Below, in pieces: positions 55,108-63,976 of a stretch of 64,000 nt of DNA (position 1 is the stretch's first letter; each line of letters starts with the position of its first letter). Position numbers and translations under genes: made by a program. A model generated the notes under the pieces. That model was not told where the DNA came from. It saw only the letters and a program-made list of their open reading frames with translations, and did no database searches. The stretch comes from Pseudobdellovibrio exovorus JSS (lineage in GTDB: Bacteria; Bdellovibrionota; Bdellovibrionia; Bdellovibrionales; Bdellovibrionaceae), in the NCBI RefSeq assembly GCF_000348725.1, contig NC_020813.1, positions 1,400,035-1,464,034 on the forward strand, given 5' to 3'.

Positions 55108-55824
55108 ATGGCGCGCATTTTGTGTATAGAAGATTCACAAGAATTTCAGATTTATCTGACATCTATTCTAAAAGAGCATGCTTTGACATTTGTCACCAGC
55201 AGCAGCGAAGCCCTTCGCCTAACAGAAGGTGGCCGCGATCATTTTGACCTTATTTTGCTGGATGTCTCATTACCAGACGGCAACGGGATCAAGATCCTAC
55301 CCCGCTTAAAAGAGACCCTAGCTCCACGCTTTGTCCCTGTTATCATCATCAGTTCTGACCACGATATTATTACAAAGGTAGCAGCCTTTGGCGTGGGTGC
55401 CGATGACTACATCAACAAACCACCGGATCCTAGCGAATTACGGGCACGAATCGAAGCTAAACTACGCACAGTCCAGTCCTTAACTGCCGAAAAATCAGTA
55501 TTGGAATACAGTGACCTTGTTATTGATCTAGATAAAATGACTGTCGAAATTCTGGCAAAGGATGCTTCCAGAAAACAAGTCGACCTGACTCCGTACGAGT
55601 TTAAAATTTTACGATTGTTACTTTCACGTCCGGGCCAAGTTTATAGTCGTGAAATCATTATTGATAGAGTTTGGGGTATCGATAAATTTATTACGTCACG
55701 CACTGTGGATGCCCATGTAAGCCACTTACGTAAAAAGCTCGTTCAAAGTGAAGTCCAAATCGAGACAGTACTCAGCGCAGGTTACAAACTCGCCCTTAAA
55801 GATAAGTCTTCAAAGAAGGCATAG
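55108..55824 (+). CDS. OmpR-family DNA-binding response regulator
   Basis: 238 residues from ATG 55108. REC domain: ED pair (8-9), phosphoacceptor Asp52 in LILLDVSLPDGNG, ISSDHD and the Lys in INKPPDP. C-terminal winged helix Trans_reg_C: DLTPYEFKILRLLLSRPGQVYSREIIIDRVWG, then SRTVDAHVSHLRKKL. Its sensor is probably the hybrid kinase encoded 700 bp further on. Its last 29 bases are antisense to the Hpt gene. Confidence 0.92.
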   Translation: MARILCIEDSQEFQIYLTSILKEHALTFVTSSSEALRLTEGGRDHFDLILLDVSLPDGNGIKILPRLKETLAPRFVPVIIISSDHDIITKVAAFGVGADDYINKPPDPSELRARIEAKLRTVQSLTAEKSVLEYSDLVIDLDKMTVEILAKDASRKQVDLTPYEFKILRLLLSRPGQVYSREIIIDRVWGIDKFITSRTVDAHVSHLRKKLVQSEVQIETVLSAGYKLALKDKSSKKA

Positions 55825-56350
55825 CTTCTTCAATATTTTGACTTAATGCCTTCGTCTTCTTGAGGTAGTCTTCCACTTGTTTTTTACAGTCGGCAAAGCT
55901 CTGCTGATCACGTATTTTCTTGCTAAGTTCACGAGACTCATCCCCATAACTTTTGAATCCCAATAAAGCGGCCGATCCCGCTATCTTATGAGCCCACTTC
56001 CAGATATTCTCAACATTTTCGCTCTCATTTCCATGTTCATTGACTAAGGCTGCTTTAATATTCCGACTGGCTTCGATTAGGTTCTGGTTAAAATGGGCCA
56101 TGATTCGCATCACCGTTTCCTCGCCCGTGTCTTCATACAAATTAAAAAAGCTTTCTCGATCAAAGCCTTCATGCCGACCTAAAACATTAGATACTTCTTC
56201 TATCGAAAAATTCTGTTTTGAGTCACCCATTCTGTATCCCGCCTGCTCTGACATAACTGCCCTTTCAGATTTACTCGAAGAACTATTATGAATTTCTGAA
56301 TCAATAATGGCCATACTTTTTACACCCTCTGTATCGGTATGAATAGGCAC
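55796..56350 (-). CDS. Histidine phosphotransfer (Hpt) domain protein
   Basis: 184 residues. The Hpt helical bundle contains the phosphorylated His121 in WKWAHKIAGSAALLGF (HKxxGSA class). The N-terminal 55 residues are Ser-rich and probably disordered; a later start (Met33) is possible. It should shuttle phosphoryl groups between the receiver of the hybrid kinase and a response regulator. It is convergent with the OmpR gene and divergent from the kinase gene, which makes a local phosphorelay likely. Confidence 0.83.
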   Translation of the reverse strand: MPIHTDTEGVKSMAIIDSEIHNSSSSKSERAVMSEQAGYRMGDSKQNFSIEEVSNVLGRHEGFDRESFFNLYEDTGEETVMRIMAHFNQNLIEASRNIKAALVNEHGNESENVENIWKWAHKIAGSAALLGFKSYGDESRELSKKIRDQQSFADCKKQVEDYLKKTKALSQNIEEAMPSLKTYL

Positions 56351-56430
56351 AAATATTAGTATTGGCCTATATAAAAGATGCGAAGTTCATTTGAAGATTT
56401 CTTCACATCTAAAAAATACTATAAAACTAT

Positions 56431-56459
56431 TTAACTATTTGTCCGTATCCCAATATACT
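56431..56459 (+). promoter_or_regulatory. Probable sigma-70 promoter of the hybrid kinase
   Basis: TTAACT (56431-56436), 17 bases, TATACT (56454-56459, five of six consensus positions). The predicted transcription start is about 42 bases before ATG 56508, which itself has an AAAGGTG ribosome site. This supports 56508, not 56653, as the real gene start. Confidence 0.45.
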
Positions 56460-56507
56460 AGGCAGATATATACGCAAATGTATTGAGGCCAAAAACAAAG
56501 GTGATTA

Positions 56508-56681
56508 ATGCCATTTAGACTGTTGAGTGAAAAAGATCAGAAAAAAATATCGACATCGAAGTTCAGCTTACCCCTGATTATTTTTTCTATAGGCCTTTTA
56601 ATTACGTTCCTGTTAGGTAACACCTTTCATCAATCCGAAGTTAAATTCAGGCATGAAAACACTAAAATCCATCACACGTGA
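56508..56681 (+). pseudogene. N-terminal fragment of the hybrid kinase in another frame
   Basis: 57 codons starting with a clear Shine-Dalgarno (AAAGGTG) and encoding a charged start followed by a transmembrane helix (LPLIIFSIGLLITFLLGN, about residues 23-40) and HQSEVKFRHEN, before a TGA. It is in frame 0 relative to multiples of three, while the kinase body is in the +1 frame; the two frames overlap at 56617-56681. Deleting one base in the A-run near 56655-56659 joins them smoothly (RHE followed by TLKSITREF). Whether the shift is a real mutation, a programmed event or a sequencing slip cannot be decided here. Confidence 0.6.
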
Positions 56682-59067
56682 ATTTTATCGCAGCCAAAAC
56701 CTTGTCCTCAACAATAGTATCCTGAGGATACAGTCCTTTTCTGAAATTTCGAGTTTAGTCCGCTCTAATAACAGACATGCGCGAGATGTTGTTTCACAAA
56801 TAGTCTCGAGTACCATGTTTCAAAGAGCCACTTTGTATTCATTAACTGATAGATCTGGGGCTGATAAACTTCCCGTCCTTAAACGTATTCGCACTTTTAA
56901 AACAGCAAATGATTCTCTTCCAGATACGAAAAGTCCGGACATGTCGTCTTCTTTTCTTCGTCGCAAGATCAAAAAAATGCTAGACGAAAACCTTCTAAAC
57001 ACAGTTGCCGTCAGTTACACTGAAAACTCAAATTCTATAGCTTTTATTTCCCGCGCTAGTTCAAACCGACGTGATTTTATTGTGTTTCAATCATCCTTAC
57101 AGGATTTTTTAAAAGACTGGCCGAATGATAGAGAACTCGTGGCTATTATCAAAGATAGCCAGACAAACTTTGAAGTCCTTGTTCGACAGGATAAAGATCA
57201 TCAATTCCAGTTCGTCACTACACCTCAAGCTATTTCAGAAGCACAACATAAAAATAAATTTCTTATCTACAGTCACTACTTGGTAAATGAGTCTTACGGG
57301 ATTTCTATCGATTGGTTCCAGAATACCAATAACCGCCCATCCAACTATGTCCTGATGATCGCTTTCTTTGGATTTTCCATCTCGCTTTTAACAGCTCTGT
57401 TCTTAGGTTTTATTCTAGATCAAAATAAACGTATTTATAAACTGGTGATCAGCAGAACTGAGGAACTTGAACTGGCCATGAATCAGGCGCAGGAAGCCAA
57501 TTTAGCCAAGACCCGTTTCCTCGCGAATATGAGTCATGAGCTCCGCACTCCTTTAAATCTGATTTTGGGCATGGTTGAGCTTTTACAAAATACCAATCAG
57601 GATCGTAAAGCCCGCGAATATCTTAAAAACATGCAGACTGCTGGCGAACATCTTTTAAACCTCATCACGGATCTTCTTTCTATGTCGAAAGAAGAAGCTT
57701 CAGATGTCGAGATCAATCAGGCTCCGATATCTATACCGACATTTTTTGAGGAAATTGGCCGGATTATTGGGCCAGAGTGCCGCAAGAAAAATCTAGATTT
57801 CTATATGAATATCTCGCAGGAGATTCCAATGTCTCTGGTCGGTGATCCTGTAAAAATCCGCCAGATTCTTTTAAACCTTTTAAGAAATTCTTTAAAATAC
57901 ACGCATACAGGTTCTGTTTCTTTAGAAGTCGAAGTTCTGCAACGGGAAGTCTCGATGGATGGTCTATTCCATCTTCGTTTCCATGTACATGATACTGGTG
58001 TTGGCATACCGACTAGTAAGATGAATTTAATTTTCGATCGTTTCTTTCAAATTGAAGGGTCAAAAATGCTCGCCGAAGGCGGAGTTGGCCTTGGGCTTTC
58101 TATTGTGAAAGATCTTGTATCAAAAATGCATGGTAACATTACCGTTAAATCAGAAGTTGGACAGGGTTCAACCTTTACTGTCGATTTAGATTTGGAGACT
58201 CGTCAGCCTGATCCATGGATTCAACAATATCAATTAGATAAACCCCTTATTAATCGACTTGCCGTCGTTACAGATAATGCCGATTCATTTAATGTGATCA
58301 ATTCTATACTTCCTACCCATGTGCTGACCATTTCACATTATCCTGAAAAATTATTCTTAGACCTCAATACTGATGAAAAAAATAATTTAAAGGCCTTTGA
58401 TCAAATTATCCTATTCCGAGTAAAAAAAGAGACGACAGAATATCTTTTTAAATCTTATCCCGATAAAAAAATTATTTTGATCGGACACGACCTCGATTTA
58501 ACTTCGGAGATCCGCTCATCAAAGCAAGTTCATATTATGGGGGACACCCCTATCATGCACAGCCAGCTTTTTGATGCCCTGGATTTCCGTTCGAGCAAAA
58601 AGAAGGACTCCGCTTTAATATCTGTGGAATCGACAGAGCCATCAAAGACGACGGCATTTCCAAAAAACCAAGTGCTCTCGATTCTTGTGGTCGATGATGA
58701 TGCCGGCAATCGCGAACTCTTAAGGGCTTATCTGGAATCCCCTAACTTCAAAGTCAGCTTTGCTAAAGATGGACAAGAAGCTTTCGAGCTTTTCCAAAAT
58801 AATCTCACTGATGTTGTCATCGCCGACTTAAGAATGCCGATTATGAATGGCTTTGAACTCGCAGAGGCCATTCGCCATTACGAAAATAAAACGTCTCAGC
58901 GTACGCCGACACCCGTTATTCTGCTAACAGCAGATGCTCTTGAAAGCACCTCTAATGAAGCTAAAAAATATGCCATTCATGTGTTTTTAACTAAGCCTAT
59001 CCGCCGAAGTAAATTGCTGAATGCTATTTATGACGTAACTCAAAATCGCAATACTTCGAACGCATGA
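56653..59067 (+). CDS. Hybrid sensor histidine kinase (periplasmic sensor, HisKA, HATPase, REC)
   Basis: 804 residues from ATG 56653, though its true start is probably ATG 56508 in another frame. Order: periplasmic sensor region (1-230) without the first membrane anchor, transmembrane helix (about 232-256), HisKA with the His in MSHELRTPLN (residue 295), HATPase_c (N box near 405, DTGVGIP, GVGLGLSIVK), a degenerate middle region resembling a receiver without the acidic pocket (about 535-650), and a C-terminal receiver with phosphoacceptor Asp725 in VVIADLRMP. It probably feeds the Hpt protein and the OmpR-type regulator nearby. Confidence 0.85.
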   Translation: MKTLKSITREFYRSQNLVLNNSILRIQSFSEISSLVRSNNRHARDVVSQIVSSTMFQRATLYSLTDRSGADKLPVLKRIRTFKTANDSLPDTKSPDMSSSFLRRKIKKMLDENLLNTVAVSYTENSNSIAFISRASSNRRDFIVFQSSLQDFLKDWPNDRELVAIIKDSQTNFEVLVRQDKDHQFQFVTTPQAISEAQHKNKFLIYSHYLVNESYGISIDWFQNTNNRPSNYVLMIAFFGFSISLLTALFLGFILDQNKRIYKLVISRTEELELAMNQAQEANLAKTRFLANMSHELRTPLNLILGMVELLQNTNQDRKAREYLKNMQTAGEHLLNLITDLLSMSKEEASDVEINQAPISIPTFFEEIGRIIGPECRKKNLDFYMNISQEIPMSLVGDPVKIRQILLNLLRNSLKYTHTGSVSLEVEVLQREVSMDGLFHLRFHVHDTGVGIPTSKMNLIFDRFFQIEGSKMLAEGGVGLGLSIVKDLVSKMHGNITVKSEVGQGSTFTVDLDLETRQPDPWIQQYQLDKPLINRLAVVTDNADSFNVINSILPTHVLTISHYPEKLFLDLNTDEKNNLKAFDQIILFRVKKETTEYLFKSYPDKKIILIGHDLDLTSEIRSSKQVHIMGDTPIMHSQLFDALDFRSSKKKDSALISVESTEPSKTTAFPKNQVLSILVVDDDAGNRELLRAYLESPNFKVSFAKDGQEAFELFQNNLTDVVIADLRMPIMNGFELAEAIRHYENKTSQRTPTPVILLTADALESTSNEAKKYAIHVFLTKPIRRSKLLNAIYDVTQNRNTSNA

Positions 59068-59717
59068 TCTTAAAGCGCAAAATCCAAGAAAAAATTAAAC
59101 GGACGATCGCTTACTTACAGCGATTTATGGATCGTTGGTGGTACAGTCCAATTGTTGGTGCATTAGCCCTATTAGACAATTTAATTTTGATTGTGCCCAC
59201 GGATGGGATTTTAATCTCAAGCGCTCTTCTTAAACCACGTCAATGGCTCTATTTGGCTATTTCCGTATCTGTGGGCTCAACCATCGGCGCATTCCTTTTG
59301 TTCCATCTCGTCGGTGTACACGGACTACCTTGGATTCTAAACCTCTACCCTGCTATTGATGAAAGTACCGCATGGATTCTTACCGAAAGATTTTTTGATC
59401 AATATGGCCTTATCTTGGTATTTGCCGTTGCAGCAACTCCCGTCATGCAGCAACCAGCTATCGTTCTAGCGAGTCTTTCACAAACGTCTCTGTTTTATTT
59501 TTTATTGGCTGTCTTTTTTGGCCGTCTGATGAAGTATTTCATCATGGCTTATATCGCCTCACATGCCCCGCGACTCCTTTCAAAAATGTGGGGAATACGC
59601 ACAGAAATGGAAGAGGTTGGAATCCAAGTCAATGCCCAGATTAAGCATCCCACGAAAGAATCTGTCCCTACGAACGAGCCTTCCCCATCTGATTCTTCAC
59701 CTAAGGCACAAAAATAG
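59064..59717 (+). CDS. DedA/VTT-domain inner-membrane protein
   Basis: 217 residues with about five hydrophobic segments. The VTT/SNARE-assoc pattern is partial: GALALLDNLILIVPTDGILIS, AFLLFHLVGVHGLPWIL, FDQYGLILVFAVAATPVMQQPAIVLASLSQTS and a GRLMKYFIMAYIA helix. The tail is polar and Ser/Pro-rich. The family flips or transports lipids, including undecaprenyl or phosphatidylethanolamine carriers; the precise substrate is unknown. ATGA overlap with the hybrid kinase couples their translation. Confidence 0.72.
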   Translation: MILKRKIQEKIKRTIAYLQRFMDRWWYSPIVGALALLDNLILIVPTDGILISSALLKPRQWLYLAISVSVGSTIGAFLLFHLVGVHGLPWILNLYPAIDESTAWILTERFFDQYGLILVFAVAATPVMQQPAIVLASLSQTSLFYFLLAVFFGRLMKYFIMAYIASHAPRLLSKMWGIRTEMEEVGIQVNAQIKHPTKESVPTNEPSPSDSSPKAQK

Positions 59718-59804
59718 CATCATTTCCTCTGTATAAGGTCGCTCTCGGCATTATAAGCGACTGGAACTTACTATATGACTTATAAGACTCATAGGAGGAC
59801 TAAG

Positions 59805-60233
59805 ATGAAGCATTTTTTGGCCTTTATTTGCTTGCTGTCTACTTCTTTATCAGCTCAGGCTCAATTACAATCTTTTAAAAAACAGGATGCCCTGCAAGTC
59901 GTATTAAAAAGCCCGCAGGTCTTATCCATCATCACCCCTAAAACTGCAGACATCGCGTCTTCACATAACTCAACGTACAACTCAATGTACAGTTCGGTTA
60001 TTTCCAGTGGTGGAATTCTAAATCAGAAATTTATTGTACGCTTAGGCGTTGAAAATCAGGACCGTGAACATAAAATGCGCTCGTGTTACAACGATATCCA
60101 CGTGGACTCAATCGTGAAGGCTATCAAAAACTCTAAAGGAGAGCTGGTAACTAAAAACGAACTTGTCATCAAAAAGATCAGCAACAAGGTCTGTAAAAAC
60201 TCTTTAGCGCTCGCAGCCGGAGTACAACAATAA
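59805..60233 (+). CDS. Small exported protein of unknown function
   Basis: 142 residues from ATG 59805, with AGGAGG just upstream. The signal peptide (MKHFLAFICLLSTSLSAQAQ) has a good cleavage site after AQA. The mature domain of about 120 residues has two Cys (RSCYND and NKVCKNS), which could pair. No family recognised. The frame is open further upstream but without a ribosome site. The last 30 bases overlap the convergent GT22-like gene. Confidence 0.68.
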   Translation: MKHFLAFICLLSTSLSAQAQLQSFKKQDALQVVLKSPQVLSIITPKTADIASSHNSTYNSMYSSVISSGGILNQKFIVRLGVENQDREHKMRSCYNDIHVDSIVKAIKNSKGELVTKNELVIKKISNKVCKNSLALAAGVQQ

Positions 60234-61634
60234 TTCCACTCGTCTTAAATTACGAGTCGGATTCATTTTGAAAGCCAATTGCTCAATCACATTGACATTA
60301 AATCTACCATTCAGTTTCAATCCTTGGATTAGCCCTTGAAATCTTTCTACATAGGGATGACCTATAACAATAGCCTGCCCACAATCAGACCAATCGACTT
60401 GAGCTAACAGTTCTGGATTACTTTCAACGAATTCAAATTGTTTATCTTGGATGAAAGCTTCCGTAATCCATTCAGGAGTCCCCTCTAGGCGATGAACTTG
60501 TTTGATTTCAGGATGCTGACCTAAATAACGAGACATATCAATCAGGTTTTTTTGCGCAGGGAAGAAGCTCGCAACAAAAAACAACAACATATTCAAGGAC
60601 AACAGAGAAACCAATCGCGTCTTATGCTGAGTCGCCTTCTGTAAAATCTGTTCAAGAAACGGATATAATAAAATTAACAGCACAGGAATAATCGAAATCA
60701 AAAATCTTTCCCACTTTTGCGGGAATAGCGAATGAAGAAAGACAAATAGCCCAACTACCAAAAGAAAAATACGATATTCACGCGTCCAATTTTTTAAGAA
60801 CTCTTTCGAGTATTTCTTAATAAAAAATGGAATCAACAAAATGACGAATATAACGGCTGGATAGAACAACACACTTTGATTTCCATACTCAGAGCCGTGC
60901 TCGTAGTTATAGGTTAAAATCTTGATCAAAGACTCATGAAATGAACCTCTGATAAAATAATCTGGTATCCCCGCTAGAATAAAAAAGAATAACCCTAAAA
61001 ATCCAGCCGCAAGGAAATGATTCCATCTCTTTTTTAAAAGAGGCAGAACAACAAATGCAAGGGCACAAATCCCCAACTGTTGCCTTAAAACAAAACAAAC
61101 AGATACAAAGAAAACAGACCAAAGCAGAGTTGATAGCTTCCCTTCACGATCATACCAATACCCCCAAACCGCAGCTAAAGTTAACCAAGGGGCTGCGATA
61201 CTTTCAAACATTGGACGTGTTAAAGTAAATGGAGCTGCAAAATAAAATATAAACATTAGTAATAATAAATTTGTTTGCCCGCGCTCTAATCGCGCTACTT
61301 TGGCAAATTTTAAAAAGGCATAAAAAATCAATGAGATATTTAAAACACTTAAAACTGAAATAACAGCGCGGTACTGCCAATAAGGATCCACAACTCCAAA
61401 AGCTAATGCCAATTGAGCTACCCAATACATCGGAAGTAATTGCAACGGAGATTTCACATCATCAATTCCAATCAACCCTTGCACTGATGAAACTTGTGCT
61501 GGGATATATCGAATGACTCCAACCCAATACTCATCCAATGCCATCAAACCATCATTCAAAATTAGCACCAATGCGTAGACAAAAAGTCCTAATAACAATA
61601 CGTAAGTCGTTTTTATTTTTTGTAGATTTAGCAT
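60204..61634 (-). CDS. GT22-like polytopic mannosyltransferase
   Basis: 476 residues from ATG 61634, which has GAGGAA upstream. About ten hydrophobic helices. The first loop carries LMALDEYWVG (an acidic DE pair, as in GT-C enzymes), and FPQKWERFLISIIPVLL near residue 320 corresponds to the HK-E/D-RF signature of GT22 (Alg9/PIG-B/Smp3) proteins. A soluble tail of about 90 residues follows. It probably uses a polyprenyl-linked sugar to elongate an envelope glycan. Divergent from the outer-membrane protein gene. Confidence 0.68.
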   Translation of the reverse strand: MLNLQKIKTTYVLLLGLFVYALVLILNDGLMALDEYWVGVIRYIPAQVSSVQGLIGIDDVKSPLQLLPMYWVAQLALAFGVVDPYWQYRAVISVLSVLNISLIFYAFLKFAKVARLERGQTNLLLLMFIFYFAAPFTLTRPMFESIAAPWLTLAAVWGYWYDREGKLSTLLWSVFFVSVCFVLRQQLGICALAFVVLPLLKKRWNHFLAAGFLGLFFFILAGIPDYFIRGSFHESLIKILTYNYEHGSEYGNQSVLFYPAVIFVILLIPFFIKKYSKEFLKNWTREYRIFLLVVGLFVFLHSLFPQKWERFLISIIPVLLILLYPFLEQILQKATQHKTRLVSLLSLNMLLFFVASFFPAQKNLIDMSRYLGQHPEIKQVHRLEGTPEWITEAFIQDKQFEFVESNPELLAQVDWSDCGQAIVIGHPYVERFQGLIQGLKLNGRFNVNVIEQLAFKMNPTRNLRRVELLLYSGCER

Positions 61635-61717
61635 AAGTTCCTCCCCCCTGCTTATGGGGGTTTTCAAATAGATTCCGAGAGCTTTTCTGTTTTATCAACT
61701 CAATTTTTTGATGCCGC

Positions 61718-61746
61718 TTGACACATTTTACTTTCGACATTCGAAT
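61718..61746 (+). promoter_or_regulatory. Sigma-70 promoter of the outer-membrane protein gene
   Basis: Perfect -35 TTGACA at 61718-61723, 17-base spacer, -10 TCGAAT at 61741-61746 (four of six). The predicted start leaves a 5' leader of about 25 bases to ATG 61780 with AAGGAG. Confidence 0.55.
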
Positions 61747-61779
61747 GATCTTTCAAACAACAAATTGAGAAGGAGTCCC

Positions 61780-62820
61780 ATGAAACAACTCATGTTATCT
61801 ATTACTTTATTATGCGCATCTGCACCTGCAATGGCATCAAAAGCCCGCCTTATGTCATTACAAGGAGCAAATCACATTGTTGATACACAAACAGTGTTCA
61901 CGAATCCAGCACACCTCAACTACTTAGGGCAGTACATCACTTTCGAGATGGGTACTCCGGGTACAGCAGCAGAAGGTGGCTTTGCACGCAAACTCAATAG
62001 CGGTGCGCGCTTAAGTGCTTACTTAGGTCATCGTGATCCTTTAAATACATTTGCAACTGCCGATGTTCGTATTGCTAATGGATACATTGGACAAAACAAT
62101 CCATTGGAAGTGACCTACGCCCAAAATGATATGGGTTTTGGCGTTTCTGTTTCTAACTTAGACGACAAAAAAGCCGGCACAAAAGAAACAACACTTGTTG
62201 GTAAATTCGGTATGAAATCTGGCAACACAGAGTTTTTCACTCACTTGCATTTGATTTCTCAAGCTGAAAAAACAGCCGGTGGAAATAAAGATAAAATTTC
62301 CGCGCCACAATTAGTAATTGGCGGAGCTATCGACGTTGATACTATTCGCTATTATGGATCACTACAGTACGGACAAGCTAAAAATGAACCTGGTGCTCCA
62401 GCAGCTCCATCTGTTACGATCAAAGACCTAAACGCTGTCCTTGCCTTCGAAGATCGCTCAATGAAAACACAAGAAAACGATATCTATTACGGAGCTCAGC
62501 TTAACTACGTGTCTCGTGACGTAGGTGGAGCAAAAATCACAGGTACACAATTACCCGTATTTTTAGGTATGGAACTTAATGCCACTTCATGGGCTGTATT
62601 CCGCGGTTCAGTTTCTCAAAACTTGATCTTGGGTTCAGTAAAAGATGAAACAGCTGTCAACAAAGATGCCGCTGGTATTTCAAACAATACAACAGTAACT
62701 GCTGGTTTAGGTTTGAAATATAACAATCTAGTACTTGATGGAGCTTTATCAGCTGCTTCTAACGGAAATATCAATGGCAACGCGTTCTTAACAAGCGCTG
62801 CTGTGACTTACACTTTCTAA
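61780..62820 (+). CDS. Outer-membrane beta-barrel protein
   Basis: 346 residues from ATG 61780, AAGGAG upstream. Signal peptide (LMLSITLLCASAPAMA) and a mature chain of alternating polar/hydrophobic strands ending in the C-terminal aromatic residue (AAVTYTF), the signal recognised by BamA. Gly-rich turns and the VFTNPAHLNYLGQYITFEMG opening resemble porin-like or OmpP1/FadL-like barrels in related bacteria; the exact class is not certain. The lipoprotein gene follows 40 bases later without a terminator. Confidence 0.78.
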   Translation: MKQLMLSITLLCASAPAMASKARLMSLQGANHIVDTQTVFTNPAHLNYLGQYITFEMGTPGTAAEGGFARKLNSGARLSAYLGHRDPLNTFATADVRIANGYIGQNNPLEVTYAQNDMGFGVSVSNLDDKKAGTKETTLVGKFGMKSGNTEFFTHLHLISQAEKTAGGNKDKISAPQLVIGGAIDVDTIRYYGSLQYGQAKNEPGAPAAPSVTIKDLNAVLAFEDRSMKTQENDIYYGAQLNYVSRDVGGAKITGTQLPVFLGMELNATSWAVFRGSVSQNLILGSVKDETAVNKDAAGISNNTTVTAGLGLKYNNLVLDGALSAASNGNINGNAFLTSAAVTYTF

Positions 62821-62860
62821 TTACTCTAATTGCTATCTTATATTATCGAAGGGAATTTTC

Positions 62861-63865
62861 ATGTTATTGAAAAAATCATTCTCAGCACTGGCGCTTATTA
62901 GCGTCGGTGCATTTCTAAATAGCTGTATTGGTGGTGGCCCATCAGGAGTTGTCACCAAAGATTCAGCTGCTAAAGTTGCTGGAACATTTCTTGGAGTTGT
63001 GAACCAAATGCCTCGCAGTGGCGGCGCTTTAAATATGCCCATCACCCTAGCTGGTGGCATCAATGTCGCTTCAATGGAAACCGCAAAAAAACCAACAACT
63101 CTTGTTGCCGACAAAAAAGAAAAAAAGCCAACACGCAATATCGCTTCTAGTGGGTTGAATTCTTGCATTAGCTTTGAACCAGCAAATCCACCAGATGTAG
63201 ATTCTGATGGGATCGCTCTTGAGAAAACCTACACTTTCAATTGTGACAACGTTCTTGATGGTGGAAATGAATACACCTACAAAGGTACTTTTAAATCCAT
63301 CGATAAAGACGACTCAGTTCAAGGGATCAAAGGCGGATACCGCTATGAAAGTAACATCACTGATTATAGCTATAAAGATGTCGCTAGCGGAAATGCATGG
63401 GGATTCACCCATAAAGGCTACTGGGAAGGCTCAGGAACTGATTTAGAAAGCAATTTCAAATCAGATTATTCTGGCGACGTTAAAATGGTCCTTGCCAATA
63501 TACCTGGCTATAGCGGACCTGTGACTCTTGATTACAACTTAGTCTTCAATTACGTCAGCACGATTACCCACGATGTAGCATGGCAAAATGGTCGTTACAA
63601 CTCGACAGGAAAATACATCTTCAACGGAACTTTTCTGGGAGAGCACGACGCTAGCGGAAACCACAAGATCGAAACCGGAACTGCAGAACTTAATTTCAAA
63701 GCTGTAGATCTTTTGTTTGCGGCCGCAACATGCTCCGCTTTTTATAAGTCAGGCCACTGGCTGATGAATGATCCGTCTGGGAATGTTATTAAGGTTGAGT
63801 ATAATTGTAATAGCTATAAAGTTTACTTTAATGGTGAAGAACTAGATAACGTCACTCCCCAGTAA
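62861..63865 (+). CDS. Lipoprotein of unknown function
   Basis: 334 residues. Signal peptide with lipobox FLNSC (Cys at residue 22), then a Gly-rich linker (IGGGPSG). The mature part is a beta-rich domain with conserved-looking aromatic/Asp residues and a few Cys (SCISFEP, FNCDNVL, TCSAFY, YNCNSY) that could form disulfides. No family recognised. Probably cotranscribed with the barrel protein and possibly anchored in the outer membrane beside it. A strong terminator follows. Confidence 0.72.
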   Translation: MLLKKSFSALALISVGAFLNSCIGGGPSGVVTKDSAAKVAGTFLGVVNQMPRSGGALNMPITLAGGINVASMETAKKPTTLVADKKEKKPTRNIASSGLNSCISFEPANPPDVDSDGIALEKTYTFNCDNVLDGGNEYTYKGTFKSIDKDDSVQGIKGGYRYESNITDYSYKDVASGNAWGFTHKGYWEGSGTDLESNFKSDYSGDVKMVLANIPGYSGPVTLDYNLVFNYVSTITHDVAWQNGRYNSTGKYIFNGTFLGEHDASGNHKIETGTAELNFKAVDLLFAAATCSAFYKSGHWLMNDPSGNVIKVEYNCNSYKVYFNGEELDNVTPQ

Positions 63866-63943
63866 ACTGGCCCCTAAAAATGTTGTTAGAGTGAAAGTAA
63901 ACTACGACTTTAACAACACAAAATTATGATACCAAGTATACAA

Positions 63944-63976
63944 AGCCATGTGCCACTCAAGACACATGGCTTTTTT
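63944..63976 (+). terminator. Intrinsic terminator after the lipoprotein gene
   Basis: AGCCATGTG (63944-63952) pairs perfectly with CACATGGCT (63963-63971) around a ten-base loop, followed by TTTTT. The nine-pair GC-rich stem and T-run make it a strong plus-strand terminator for the barrel protein-lipoprotein operon. Confidence 0.9.
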
